Positions 1 through 9,129 of a stretch of DNA of 64,000 nucleotides are shown here, piece by piece. The notes under the pieces were generated by a model. That model was given only the letters and a program-made list of their open reading frames with translations. It was not told the DNA's origin and did not search any database. Source of the DNA: Clostridium sp. cel8 (GTDB lineage Bacteria; Bacillota; Clostridia; Clostridiales; Clostridiaceae); assembly GCF_014050525.1 (NCBI RefSeq), contig NZ_JACGAG010000001.1, forward strand, positions 382,501-446,500. The letters are read 5' to 3'. The translations under genes were made by a program, and so were the position numbers. How positions within the stretch are numbered: the first letter of the stretch is position 1; each line of letters starts with the position of its first letter.

Positions 1-822
1 ATCTCTGATTACAGGTGCATAATTTTGCAGATTAGATTTATTTATCATAATAGGGGAATCCCAGATTATATCCCTTTCCCCACTTTCCTCATACTTTTTA
101 ATTACTCCCACTTCCCAAAATCCACTTTTCCTTGGCACAATTAAATTATTTCTCTCAAGAATTGGCTGGGACTTTCCATAATAAGAACTTATCCACAAAG
201 TTCTATAACTATATCCTCCATTATACTCGTCCTTAGTTTTAAGTCCAAGTAGTAGTCCTGATTTTGATGTAATATCTACCTGACTCTTTGGCAGTAGAAT
301 TCTAGAATGTTTTTTATCTATGTTGTTTAATACTATTTCATTAGATGTCTTTCCATATTTTACATAGAAAAGAAGCAATCCATCATTGTATTTCATCAAT
401 AAATTATCATTTATCTGAATAAAATCGTCAAAAAAATTATTATTAGAAGATACTGTAATTACCTTTACCTGTTTTTCTTTTATACCTATATTTTCAGGCT
501 TAATTTTTAGAGTGCTTTCAAAGTAACTTTCACTGTCTACAACTTTTACTTTAAATGTAGGCTTATTGCAAATAGATCCATTTACTTTTACTAAATCTCC
601 ATCAAATATTGCCTTTTTATTTATCATTTTTTTCGCTTCTGAAGTTGATATACTTGATTTACCTATAAAGACATATCTATTTGCAACCCATGTACCTTTA
701 ACAGGAAGATTTATAGTCTTTCTAAGACTTATGTGTGGATTGATTGTAGAATTTATATTTCTATATACCACAGCTATAAGTATTACTACAAGTACTACTA
801 CTAAAATATTTATCTTTTTCAA
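1..822 (-). CDS. Membrane-anchored hypothetical protein, 3' end beyond the window
   Basis: I do not recognise this family. The frame is open from a TTG start at 822 to the left edge (274 codons, no stop). The TTG is chosen because AGGTGG lies about five bases upstream and no ATG serves. After MKK comes one hydrophobic segment (about residues 4-20) without a lipobox cysteine, so it is probably a membrane anchor or uncleaved signal; the rest is polar, soluble-looking sequence that would sit outside the cell. It lies 32 bases downstream of the sensor kinase on the same strand and is probably co-transcribed with it, so an accessory role in that signalling system or a target of it is possible. Function unknown. 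Confidence 0.7.
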   Translation of the reverse strand, partial: MKKINILVVVLVVILIAVVYRNINSTINPHISLRKTINLPVKGTWVANRYVFIGKSSISTSEAKKMINKKAIFDGDLVKVNGSICNKPTFKVKVVDSESYFESTLKIKPENIGIKEKQVKVITVSSNNNFFDDFIQINDNLLMKYNDGLLLFYVKYGKTSNEIVLNNIDKKHSRILLPKSQVDITSKSGLLLGLKTKDEYNGGYSYRTLWISSYYGKSQPILERNNLIVPRKSGFWEVGVIKKYEESGERDIIWDSPIMINKSNLQNYAPVIRD

Positions 823-854
823 CAAAACCACCTTTTCCTAATAGTCAAATAGTA

Positions 855-2249
855 TCAATCATTACTTATGGGTATAGAAACTAGAACTTCTGTACCTTCT
901 CCATACTTGCTTTTTATATTTAACTTACCACCATGGAGATTTGCTATTTCTTTACATATTGAAAGTCCTATTCCATTACTTGATTTATCACTTTTACCTT
1001 TAAAAAATTTTTCTGTAACTCTTGGAAGTTCAGACTCAGGTATACCAATACCATTATCTTTAACTATAAGTATAAGATTATTTCCTACAGCTTTTGCTGT
1101 AAGTTCTACCGTATCGCCCTCTTCAGTAAACTTAAAAGAATTATCAAGTAAATTAGTCAAAAGTTGCTTTATTCTGTTTTCATCTAAAAGCATAAGTGGT
1201 ATATTATCATCTACATTTACATTGAATTTTAACTTTTGACGTGCAGCACGGAGTGACATTTGCTTCTTCATATAGTGAATTGTATTTTTAATATCTACAT
1301 AATCTCTCTTTAAAGTAATTTTACCAGATATGAATTTAGAAAAGTCTAAAAGTTCTTCTACCATAGATGTTAGCCTATCACTTTCCTTTTCTATTATATC
1401 AAGACCATCCATTATATCTTTTTTATCTTCAAGATCACCTGTCCTCATAGTTGAAGCCCATCCTTTTATAGAAGTTAGAGGAGTTCTCAGTTCATGGGAT
1501 ATTGATGCAACAAACTCGTTTTTAAGTTGATCATTTTTTAATATTTCATCAGCCATAAAGTTAAGTGTATCTTGAAGTTCTCCTATCTCATCATTTCTTT
1601 TCTTTCTTATCCTCTCCTTAAACCTTCCTCTTGCCATTTTTCTTGCCATATCTGTAACTTCATTTAATGGTTTTATTATTGTATTTGACATAGATACACT
1701 TATAAGTCCAGCTATTAATATTACAATAAATCCTATAAATATAAGCATAATTGCTATTTTCCCTATTACATAATCCACATGTGAAAGGGAAGTTACAAAT
1801 CTTAAAACTCCCTCTATTTTTCCTTTTGATTTAAGAGGACTTGATATACAAAGAAGCTTTTCATTTGTATTTTTGTCAACATATATATATGATCCTATAT
1901 CTCCTTTAAGTGCCTGCTCTATATCCTCTCCTTCAATTTTTCCCGGAATATAATTTCCTATAGAATCCATAAGCATATATCCAGATGTATCTATTACTTG
2001 CACTTCTGCCGATGTATTTTTCCAGAATATATCTGCATTGTCCCTTATATTCTTCTCAAGAGTTGAGGAAGATAGGTAGCTGTTGTAAAAATCTACAGAA
2101 ACCTTAATTTGATTTGTAACAACGTTTTCCATATTTTTGTAATAATATCTTTTTATTGATAGTATTAAAAATGTTTCTAATACAAATACAGTTGTAATAA
2201 TTATAATTAGATAACTGCTTATCATTCTACACTTTATTCCACTTGTCAT
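855..2249 (-). CDS. Two-component sensor histidine kinase, PhoR/ResE/WalK type
   Basis: This is a membrane sensor kinase that autophosphorylates on histidine and passes phosphate to the neighbouring response regulator. It has a TM helix at about residues 10-32, an extracellular sensor of about 125 residues, a second TM at about 163-188, a HAMP linker (about 189-240), and a HisKA domain with the H-box SISHELRTPL, making His252 the phosphorylation site. The HATPase domain shows an N-box (LLTNLLDNSFKF) and the G boxes DNGIGIP and GIGLSICK. The 464-residue length is normal. Its ATG follows the regulator's stop codon after one base, implying translational coupling. The signal cannot be told from sequence. 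Confidence 0.93.
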   Translation of the reverse strand: MTSGIKCRMISSYLIIIITTVFVLETFLILSIKRYYYKNMENVVTNQIKVSVDFYNSYLSSSTLEKNIRDNADIFWKNTSAEVQVIDTSGYMLMDSIGNYIPGKIEGEDIEQALKGDIGSYIYVDKNTNEKLLCISSPLKSKGKIEGVLRFVTSLSHVDYVIGKIAIMLIFIGFIVILIAGLISVSMSNTIIKPLNEVTDMARKMARGRFKERIRKKRNDEIGELQDTLNFMADEILKNDQLKNEFVASISHELRTPLTSIKGWASTMRTGDLEDKKDIMDGLDIIEKESDRLTSMVEELLDFSKFISGKITLKRDYVDIKNTIHYMKKQMSLRAARQKLKFNVNVDDNIPLMLLDENRIKQLLTNLLDNSFKFTEEGDTVELTAKAVGNNLILIVKDNGIGIPESELPRVTEKFFKGKSDKSSNGIGLSICKEIANLHGGKLNIKSKYGEGTEVLVSIPISND

Positions 2250-2250
2250 T

Positions 2251-2940
2251 TTAATCTTCTCTCCATCTATAACCTACACCCCAAACAGTTTGAATAACTT
2301 TTGGTTTTGAGGAATCTTTCTCTATTTTCTCCCTAAGTCTTCTTATGTTTACATCTACAATTTTAGTATCCCCAACATAATCATAACCCCATACAAGGTT
2401 TAAAAGTTCATTTCGACTGAGAGCCTTTCCCTTATTGTTCATAAAAATCTTCATTAGCATGTATTCCTTTGGAGTAAGGTCTAGCTCTTCATCTCCTCTG
2501 TACACCTTCATAGCAATAGTATCTATTTTATACTGTCCTGAAACAATTATCTCACCTTTTTTATTATTTTCATCTGTTCCAATTCTTCTAAGAAGAGAAT
2601 TCACTCTTGCAATGAGTTCAAGTGGATTAAATGGCTTTATCATATAGTCATCTGCTCCAAACTCAAGCCCCATTATCTTGTCCATATCTTGACTCCTTGC
2701 AGTAAGCATTATTATCCCCATTTGTGGAAATTCTTTTCTAAGAATTTCACAGGTTTTAAATCCATCAATACCTGGAAGCATTATATCCAAAATTGTAACT
2801 ATAGGATTTTCTATTCTAGCTTTTTTTATAGCTATTTCACCAGTTTCAGCTTCAATTACTGTAAAATTATTTCTCTTGAAATTTATTTTAAGAAAACCCC
2901 TAATGGAGCTTTCATCTTCAACTATAAGAACTTTTTTCAT
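2251..2940 (-). CDS. OmpR/PhoB-family response regulator
   Basis: This is a DNA-binding response regulator of 229 residues. The receiver domain (about 1-115) has the acidic pair Glu8/Asp9, phospho-acceptor Asp52 in the LDIMLPG motif, Thr80 and Lys102, so all switch residues are present. The C-terminal half (about 128-227) is a winged-helix effector with the typical DLTPKEYMLM and VWGYDY...RRLREKIE signatures, ending in GVGYRW. It is the first gene of an operon with the kinase at 855-2249 and the membrane protein beyond. An A-rich leader with AGGGAGGT precedes the ATG. The regulon is unknown. Confidence 0.94.
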   Translation of the reverse strand: MKKVLIVEDESSIRGFLKINFKRNNFTVIEAETGEIAIKKARIENPIVTILDIMLPGIDGFKTCEILRKEFPQMGIIMLTARSQDMDKIMGLEFGADDYMIKPFNPLELIARVNSLLRRIGTDENNKKGEIIVSGQYKIDTIAMKVYRGDEELDLTPKEYMLMKIFMNNKGKALSRNELLNLVWGYDYVGDTKIVDVNIRRLREKIEKDSSKPKVIQTVWGVGYRWRED

Positions 2941-3004
2941 ATAAAATACCTCCCTATAGACAGTCCTTTTGTAATTATAACACAGCCTAAATAATATTAA
3001 AATT

Positions 3005-3043
3005 AAGGATCAAAACCAGAATTAAACTGTATTTTGATCCCTT
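3005..3043 (-). terminator. Terminator after the ABC exporter operon
   Basis: A hairpin (arms 3005-3019 and 3027-3043, around GATCAAAA/TTTTGATC) with T-rich sequence on both sides lies 21 bases beyond the stop of the gene at 3064. It also separates this operon from the response regulator promoter. Confidence 0.7.
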
Positions 3044-3063
3044 TTTAAATCTATTAAATTTTT

Positions 3064-4899
3064 TTATGCAACTTCAAATTGGCTGTTATATAAGTTTGCA
3101 TAGCTTCCACCTTTTTCTATAAGTTCTTCGTGAGTTCCCTGTTCAACTATATCTCCATTTTCCATAACTAGTATTAAATCCGCATCACGAATTGTGGACA
3201 GTCTATGTGCAATTATAAAACTTGTTCTATTTTTCATAAGATTATCCATTGCCTTTTGAATTTGAACTTCTGTACGGGTGTCTACAGAACTTGTAGCCTC
3301 GTCAAATATAAGTATTTTAGGATCTGCAAGTATTGCTCTTGCAATAGTTATAAGCTGTTTCTGTCCTTGTGATACATTTGATGACTCTTCGTTTAAAATC
3401 ATATTGTATCCATCTGGAAGAGTGTGAACAAAACTGTCAACATGAGCAGCTTTTGCAGCCTTAATTACATCCTCATCTGATGCGTCAAGCTTTCCATATC
3501 TTATGTTCTCCATTATACTTCCATTGTAAAGCCATGTGTCTTGAAGCACCATTCCAAACATAGATCTTAAATCATTTCTTGTAAAGTCCCTTATATCATG
3601 ACCATCTATAGAAATCTTACCGCTATTTATATCATAAAATCTCATTAGAAGCTTTATCATAGTTGTCTTTCCTGCACCAGTTGGACCTACAATTGCAACT
3701 CTTTGGCCAGGTTTTATATTAGCTGAAAAGTCATTTATTACTATTTTTTCAGGATCATAGCCAAAATGTACATTTTTAAATTCAACGCTTCCTTTTATAT
3801 TGTCAGGTCTTACAGGATTAACAGCTTCTTTAGATTCCTCTTCTTCTTCAAGAAATTCAAATATACGTTCTGCAGAAGCTGCAGTTTGCTGAAGTATATT
3901 TGAAATATTAGCTATCTGGGAAATTGGCTGAGTAAATGAGTTCACATATTGGATAAAAGCCTGAATATCTCCTACTTCTATAGCCTTTTTTGCTGCAAGC
4001 CATCCACCAAGAATACATATTCCAACATAGCCAAGATTTCCTACAAATTTCATCATTGGCATCATTATTCCTGATAAAAACTGTGATTTCCATGCAGATG
4101 AAAATAATCTTTCATTTAACTTGTTAAATGTATTAACACTTCTCTCTTCACCATTGAAAGCCTTCATCACAACGTGTCCACCATACATTTCCTCTACATG
4201 TCCATTCAAATTTCCAAGATAGTCCTGTTGCTGTTTAAAATATTTTTGAGAATACTTTACAATTGTTGATATGAGCAGTGCTGATATTGGAATTATACAA
4301 AGTGCCACAAGAGTCATTTTCCAGCTTATAGTAAACATCATTATAAGTACACCAATTACAGTTGTTACAGATGTAATAATCTGACCAAGACTCTGATTAA
4401 GTGTCTGACTCAATGTATCTACATCATTTGTAACACGAGACAATACTTCTCCATGATTTGTCTTGTCAAAGTATCCTAAAGGCATACGGTTTATCTTTTC
4501 AGAAATATCACGTCTAAAATTGTAACTTACTTTCATAGATACTCCAGACATAATCCATCCCTGTAAGTATGAAAATATTGAACTTATTACATACAAAACT
4601 GCAAGTGTAACAATTATTTTTCCTATATAGTCAAAATCTATACTGCCGGTTCCTGCAATTTTTTCCATAACTCCTTCAAATAACTTAGTAGTTGCCTTTC
4701 CAAGGATTTTTGGACCTACTATTGAAAATATAGTGCTTACTATAGCAAATACAAATACAACTAACATAGATAGTTTATAATCCCTTAGAGAATGAATAAG
4801 CTTTTTCATAGTACCTTTAAAGTTATTTGCCTTTTCTGTGCTCTGTGCCATGCCACCCATATGTGGTCCTCTGCTTCTACCTTTTCTCTGCTCCCTCAT
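3064..4899 (-). CDS. ABC exporter half-transporter, catalytically complete partner
   Basis: This is a type IV (multidrug/lipid exporter) ABC half-transporter of 611 residues: a six-helix membrane domain (about 45-335) then an ATPase domain. Walker A is GPTGAGKT (405-412), Walker B ends FDE with catalytic Glu534, and the H-loop His565 is intact. Its signature motif is VSQGQ (509-513) instead of VSGGQ. The start overlaps the stop of the partner gene by four bases (ATGA). With the partner at 4896-7034 it should form a heterodimer like LmrCD, YheI/YheH or TM287/288; the pairing of motifs supports this. The start of the protein is unusually basic and Gly/Arg-rich. Substrate unknown; the upstream MarR gene suggests control by a small toxic ligand. 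Confidence 0.93.
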   Translation of the reverse strand: MREQRKGRSRGPHMGGMAQSTEKANNFKGTMKKLIHSLRDYKLSMLVVFVFAIVSTIFSIVGPKILGKATTKLFEGVMEKIAGTGSIDFDYIGKIIVTLAVLYVISSIFSYLQGWIMSGVSMKVSYNFRRDISEKINRMPLGYFDKTNHGEVLSRVTNDVDTLSQTLNQSLGQIITSVTTVIGVLIMMFTISWKMTLVALCIIPISALLISTIVKYSQKYFKQQQDYLGNLNGHVEEMYGGHVVMKAFNGEERSVNTFNKLNERLFSSAWKSQFLSGIMMPMMKFVGNLGYVGICILGGWLAAKKAIEVGDIQAFIQYVNSFTQPISQIANISNILQQTAASAERIFEFLEEEEESKEAVNPVRPDNIKGSVEFKNVHFGYDPEKIVINDFSANIKPGQRVAIVGPTGAGKTTMIKLLMRFYDINSGKISIDGHDIRDFTRNDLRSMFGMVLQDTWLYNGSIMENIRYGKLDASDEDVIKAAKAAHVDSFVHTLPDGYNMILNEESSNVSQGQKQLITIARAILADPKILIFDEATSSVDTRTEVQIQKAMDNLMKNRTSFIIAHRLSTIRDADLILVMENGDIVEQGTHEELIEKGGSYANLYNSQFEVA

Positions 4900-7034
4900 G
4901 CTAATTCCTCCTTAGACAACTGTGATAGTGCAATTTCCCTATAAGCTTGGCAGTTTTTCATAAGTTCATAATGAGTACCTTTTCCAGCTATTCTTCCTTG
5001 ATCTAAGACTATTATCTGCTCTGCATTTTTAATTGTTGAAACTCTTTGAGCAACTATAAGTACAGTACTTTCTTTTGTTTCTGGTTTAAGTGCATTTCTA
5101 AGTGCCGAGTCAGTTTTAAAGTCAAGAGCTGAAAAACTATCATCAAACACATATATCTTAGGCTTTTTCACAAGTGCCCTTGCAATAGACAACCTCTGTT
5201 TTTGTCCTCCTGATACATTTGACCCATCTTGGGAAATTTCCATTTGAAATTTTTCTGGTTTTGCATCTATAAATTCCTTAGCTTGTGCAATGCGGACTGC
5301 CTTTTCCATATCCTCATTTGAAATATTTTCATTTGCATATTTAAGATTGTATTCAATGCTTCCTTTAAAAAGCAGTCCCTTTTGAGGTACATAACCTATT
5401 AAATTTCTAAGTTCATGCTGAGTTACATCTCTTATATCTATTCCGTCAATTGTTATTTTTCCCTCTGTAACGTCATAAAAACGTGGCAGAAGATTTATAA
5501 GGGTTGACTTTCCTGAACCTGTAGAACCAATAAATGCTGTTGTCTGTCCTGGTAGAGCTTGAAAATTTATATCTTTAAGCGCATACTCTTCTGCACCTTC
5601 ATATTTAAATGAAACATTTTCAAACTTAACTATCCCTTTTATTTCTTCTTCAAAATGTTTAGGACTATCTGAGTCCACAATTGCTGGTTCTATTTTTAAA
5701 ACTTCATTTATTCTATTTGCTGAAACAGATGCTCTTGGTATCATAATAAACATAAAGGACATCATTAGAAAAGCAAATATAATCTGCATAGCATATTGCA
5801 TAAATGCCATCATATCTCCAACTTGCATACTTGAAGTGGCAATTTGGTGTGCTCCTACCCAAACTACAAGTATTGTAATTCCATTCATTACAAGCATCAT
5901 TACTGGAAACATTGCAGACATTACACGATTTACAAATAAGTTTGTCTTTGTTAAATTTTTATTTTCTCTGTCAAATCTTTTTTCTTCAAATTTTTCAGTG
6001 TTAAATGCCCTTATTACCATCATTCCAGATAAATTTTCTCTAGTTATAAGGTTCAATTTATCAACAAGTTTTTGTATAATTTTAAACTTTGGAAATGCGA
6101 CTAAAAATATTCCTCCAATTAATCCTATTAACACCACAACTGCCAGCACAATTATCCATGACATAGATACGCTCTTGTTTACAGCTCTTATAATTCCTCC
6201 TATTCCAAGTATAGGCGCATATATTACCATTCTTATGGCAAGAAAGACAACTAGCTGTATTTGTGTTATGTCATTTGTTGTTCTAGTTATTAAAGATGCA
6301 GTAGAAAATTTGTCAAATTCATTTCTTGAGAAATTTTCCACATGGGTAAACAAATCTCTTCTCAAATTCTTGGAAAGTCCTGCAGCAATCCTTGCAGCTA
6401 AAAGTCCAACTGAAATAGTAGCTGCTGCACCTATAAGTGAAATTAAAAGCATAATTATACCTGTATGAATAATATAATCTCTTTGAATTTTAACTGTATC
6501 CATTCCAAGAGCTTCATATTCTTCCTTTACAGATGAGGCTGCAGCTTGTGTTACCATGTCCTTTCCAAGTGAAGTGAATTTCTTATTTATTTCACTGCTT
6601 ATTTTAGGAAGCTGGGAGTTTGGAATTTCTAATTTCATCTTTTCAATACTAGACACTGCGAGAAATGCCTTTCCCATAGGAGTGTTCATGCTATCTATTT
6701 CATCTTGATCAATATCTTTTAGAACATACACAGATGTATTTTCTAAAGCTGGATATTTTTCTAGATATTCATCATAGTCCTTGCTTGATTTATCTACTAA
6801 TTCATAATTTTCTAAAATATTTTCCCTATCACCTTCATCCATAAATACAGTAAGTTTATCCATTTTACTTTTTCTTACTGCTTCTGGAACACTGCTTTCA
6901 ATACCATCTTGCTGTATTCCTATATTTACTATGTTAGACATATAATCTGGAAGTGCAAGATCAGACATTGCCTGCACAAAAAGCAACACTACAGCCGTTA
7001 TTAATAAAACAGTAAATGGCTTAAGATATTTCAT
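4896..7034 (-). CDS. ABC exporter half-transporter, degenerate-site partner
   Basis: This is the second half-transporter (712 residues from the ATG at 7034, chosen because GGTGA lies five bases upstream; an in-frame GTG at 7064 would add ten residues and lies inside the MarR gene). TM1 (about 6-27) is followed by a large extracellular insert of about 160 residues before TM2, longer than in the partner. Walker A is GSTGSGKS (503-510) and the signature is canonical VSGGQ (607-611), but the catalytic glutamate is Asp632 and the switch histidine is Gln663 (VAQRVSTI). It would therefore contribute the degenerate ATP site, completed by the partner's VSQGQ. It lies in an operon with marR upstream and its partner downstream. 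Confidence 0.92.
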   Translation of the reverse strand: MKYLKPFTVLLITAVVLLFVQAMSDLALPDYMSNIVNIGIQQDGIESSVPEAVRKSKMDKLTVFMDEGDRENILENYELVDKSSKDYDEYLEKYPALENTSVYVLKDIDQDEIDSMNTPMGKAFLAVSSIEKMKLEIPNSQLPKISSEINKKFTSLGKDMVTQAAASSVKEEYEALGMDTVKIQRDYIIHTGIIMLLISLIGAAATISVGLLAARIAAGLSKNLRRDLFTHVENFSRNEFDKFSTASLITRTTNDITQIQLVVFLAIRMVIYAPILGIGGIIRAVNKSVSMSWIIVLAVVVLIGLIGGIFLVAFPKFKIIQKLVDKLNLITRENLSGMMVIRAFNTEKFEEKRFDRENKNLTKTNLFVNRVMSAMFPVMMLVMNGITILVVWVGAHQIATSSMQVGDMMAFMQYAMQIIFAFLMMSFMFIMIPRASVSANRINEVLKIEPAIVDSDSPKHFEEEIKGIVKFENVSFKYEGAEEYALKDINFQALPGQTTAFIGSTGSGKSTLINLLPRFYDVTEGKITIDGIDIRDVTQHELRNLIGYVPQKGLLFKGSIEYNLKYANENISNEDMEKAVRIAQAKEFIDAKPEKFQMEISQDGSNVSGGQKQRLSIARALVKKPKIYVFDDSFSALDFKTDSALRNALKPETKESTVLIVAQRVSTIKNAEQIIVLDQGRIAGKGTHYELMKNCQAYREIALSQLSKEELA

Positions 7035-7053
7035 TAATTTCACCACTACACAT

Positions 7054-7503
7054 TCACTCCCCACTTAATTTTTTTCTATCCATAATTTTCTCTAAAGTAT
7101 CCAATCCTTTAGTAACTGTGTCCAATTCCTCTGGAGTTGCACTATCAACTATAGATTTAACAATTGTATCAACTTGTTCATGTTTTTCTTTAATAATTTT
7201 TCTAAATTCCGGAGTAACATTTACATAAACCACTCTTCTATCCTTTTTTCCTCTTATTCTTTCTACTGTATTTTGCTTTTCAAGTCTATCTACAATTCCG
7301 GATACTGTACTATTTGACAAACTTATTTTCTTACTTAAATCACTGATTTTCATCTTTCCATGACTTATAAGTGTCATAACTACCATCATCTGTGGAACAG
7401 TTAAATTCAGATCTTTAAAACTTTTTTCCATATTTTTATGGATACCATTCATGAATCTCTTAAGTATCTTTATAAGCCTTATTCCCTCTTTTACATCATC
7501 CAT
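7054..7503 (-). CDS. MarR-family regulator of the ABC exporter
   Basis: This is a 149-residue winged-helix repressor of the MarR family. The recognition helix region reads ISLSNSTVSGIVDRLEKQ, followed by the wing with the basic pair KKDRR typical of MarR proteins. The ATG at 7503 has GAGAGGAA just upstream. It is the first gene of the operon, 19 bases before the first exporter gene, so it probably controls exporter expression and its own promoter, where three 15-bp repeats lie at 7554-7598. Its ligand is unknown but is likely a compound exported by the pump. Confidence 0.92.
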   Translation of the reverse strand: MDDVKEGIRLIKILKRFMNGIHKNMEKSFKDLNLTVPQMMVVMTLISHGKMKISDLSKKISLSNSTVSGIVDRLEKQNTVERIRGKKDRRVVYVNVTPEFRKIIKEKHEQVDTIVKSIVDSATPEELDTVTKGLDTLEKIMDRKKLSGE

Positions 7504-7553
7504 ATTTCCTCTCTCTTTTCTTAAGATATTTTCCCATTAAATACAAATTTAAA

Positions 7554-7598
7554 ATATTTCGTATACATACATTTTGTATACATATATTTTGTATGAGA
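7554..7598 (-). promoter_or_regulatory. Three 15-bp direct repeats upstream of marR
   Basis: Three consecutive 15-base units begin at 7554, 7569 and 7584 with consensus AYATTTYGTATACAT. They contain GTATAC palindromes. They lie 51-95 bases upstream of the marR start and are a candidate MarR autoregulatory operator. Confidence 0.5.
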
Positions 7599-7673
7599 AA
7601 TATATTGTAAATCTTTATAGAAAAATAGTCAAATTTATTTTTCCCATTTAAACGAGTACATACAAAAATAAAT

Positions 7674-7707
7674 AAAAAAAATAAGCCAACTATACAAGTT
7701 GACTTAT
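7674..7707 (-). terminator. Terminator of the nadE-nfeD-SPFH operon
   Basis: On the minus strand an 11-base stem (ATAAGTCAACT / AGTTGGCTTAT, one mismatch) is followed by eight T residues, 15 bases after the SPFH gene stop. Confidence 0.85.
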
Positions 7708-7721
7708 CTATAAAAATATTT

Positions 7722-8684
7722 CTATTTTTTAATAACTGTTTCTTGAGGATTCCCTTTAAGCATATCTGCAATAGCTGCCATATTTCCAAGGGAAGATATT
7801 GCTTCATTTGGGAGTATGAGTTTGTTTGCAGGATTATTTGCCATTTCCTTAAGTGCATCTATCTGTTTCATTGCTATTACTCTTTCATCTGTACCGGATT
7901 CTATTATAGCTTTATTTATAAGTTCAATAGCTTTTCCCTGTGCTTTAGCTACTTCTTCTATGGCATGCGCCTTACCTTCTGCCTCTAAAAGCTGTGACTC
8001 TCTCAATCCTTCAGCTCTTCTTATATTGGCTTCCTTTTCAGCTTCTGCTTGAAGTATTTTTGCCTGTTTTTCACCTTCTGCCCTTGCTATTTCACTTTGC
8101 TTTTGACCTTCTGCCTGAAGTATTACTGCTCTTTTATCTCTTTCAGCTCTCATTTGTTTTTCCATTGCCTGTTGTATTTCAGCTGGTGGAATTATATTTT
8201 TTATTTCAACAGAAAGTATTTTTATACCATAGGCATCAGTTATATCATCTACAACTTTTAAAAGCTCGCCGTTTATCTTATCTCTTCCTGACAATACCTC
8301 ATCAAGTGTCATATCTCCTACTATGTTTCTCATATTCGTTATTGTTGAAAAAACTATACCTGCTTTATAATCCTCTATATTATATACTGCATCTTTAGGA
8401 TTCAATATCTTGTAAAATATAACATTATCTATTGATATCTTTACATTGTCCTTTGTTATAACTGCCTGTGGCTCAATATCCAAAATTTGCTGTTTAGTAG
8501 ATACCTTTCTTCTTACAAAATCAACAAATGGAATTATAAAGTGCCACCCTGGTTGAAGTATTTTCTGATACTGTCCAAACCTTTCAACTATACTTACATA
8601 TCCAGTATTTACTATCTTTATAGAGGAAGCAATTGCTACAAGTATAAGCACAAGAATTACAAGCAAAATAATACCTTTTATCAC
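7722..8684 (-). CDS. SPFH/stomatin-family membrane protein (QmcA/YbbK-like)
   Basis: This is a 320-residue band-7 protein. An N-terminal hydrophobic helix (about 2-24) anchors it; the SPFH domain follows (about 25-180, with VPFVDFVRRK-type and VEIKNIIPP motifs), then a long Ala/Glu-rich coiled coil with repeated QAEGxK/RAEGE units (about 185-260). Members form large oligomeric rings and organise membrane microdomains. Its start overlaps the stop of the NfeD gene by four bases. NfeD and SPFH proteins are well known to be encoded as pairs and to work together in membrane quality control; that is family knowledge. Why the pair sits behind nadE is not clear from sequence. Confidence 0.93.
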   Translation of the reverse strand: MIKGIILLVILVLILVAIASSIKIVNTGYVSIVERFGQYQKILQPGWHFIIPFVDFVRRKVSTKQQILDIEPQAVITKDNVKISIDNVIFYKILNPKDAVYNIEDYKAGIVFSTITNMRNIVGDMTLDEVLSGRDKINGELLKVVDDITDAYGIKILSVEIKNIIPPAEIQQAMEKQMRAERDKRAVILQAEGQKQSEIARAEGEKQAKILQAEAEKEANIRRAEGLRESQLLEAEGKAHAIEEVAKAQGKAIELINKAIIESGTDERVIAMKQIDALKEMANNPANKLILPNEAISSLGNMAAIADMLKGNPQETVIKK

Positions 8685-9115
8685 TTAACATCATCTCCCT
8701 TTTTTATTAATACCTTCGTTCCCTTCATTCCAACTATTTTTATTATGTCACCTTTTTTAAGTATTATGTCATTATTTTCAATATTCCACAGTACTCCGTC
8801 TAACTTTACCGCATTATTTTTTTCCATTTCTTCATCTACAATTAATTTTTTACCTATATAAGTTTTTTCTCTAAGTGCTGTAGGATGAACACCTTTTTTC
8901 ATATTCTTCCTTATAATAGGATAACAAATAGCTATAAGTAGTATACTTACAACTAAAAATACTGTAAATTGAACTATTTGTGAATATCCAAGTGAATTTG
9001 CAATAATTGCACAAATAGCTCCTATAGTAAACCATACAAACAAAAAAGCACTTGTAAGTATATCCACAACCAATGCTGCAACTCCAATTAAAATCCAAAA
9101 AATGAAACTAAACAT
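8681..9115 (-). CDS. NfeD-family membrane protein, short form
   Basis: This is a 144-residue NfeD1b-type partner of the SPFH protein. Two or three hydrophobic segments (about 1-70: FSFIFWILIGVAALVVD onward) are followed by a C-terminal OB-fold domain (about 80-144) ending in IKKGDDVK. There is no protease domain, unlike the long NfeD1a form. I chose the ATG at 9115 because AAAGGAAGTG lies just upstream; a longer frame from 9184 overlaps the end of nadE and carries no ribosome site. It lies between nadE (14-base gap) and the SPFH gene (4-base overlap). Confidence 0.9.
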   Translation of the reverse strand: MFSFIFWILIGVAALVVDILTSAFLFVWFTIGAICAIIANSLGYSQIVQFTVFLVVSILLIAICYPIIRKNMKKGVHPTALREKTYIGKKLIVDEEMEKNNAVKLDGVLWNIENNDIILKKGDIIKIVGMKGTKVLIKKGDDVK

Positions 9116-9129
9116 AATACTCACTTCCT

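Noticed and set aside
5836-6468. 210-codon plus-strand frame inside the ABC exporter gene
   Set aside because: It is antisense to conserved membrane helices and has no homology or start signals of its own.
7496-7858. Open frame of 120 codons overlapping the SPFH gene and the marR promoter
   Set aside because: It crosses a strong terminator and the end of a clear gene in another frame, and has no ribosome site or family resemblance.
7994-8398. Long Leu/Phe-rich open frame on the plus strand inside the SPFH gene
   Set aside because: It is the antisense image of the Ala/Glu-repeat coiled coil; composition is an artefact and the sense gene is unambiguous.
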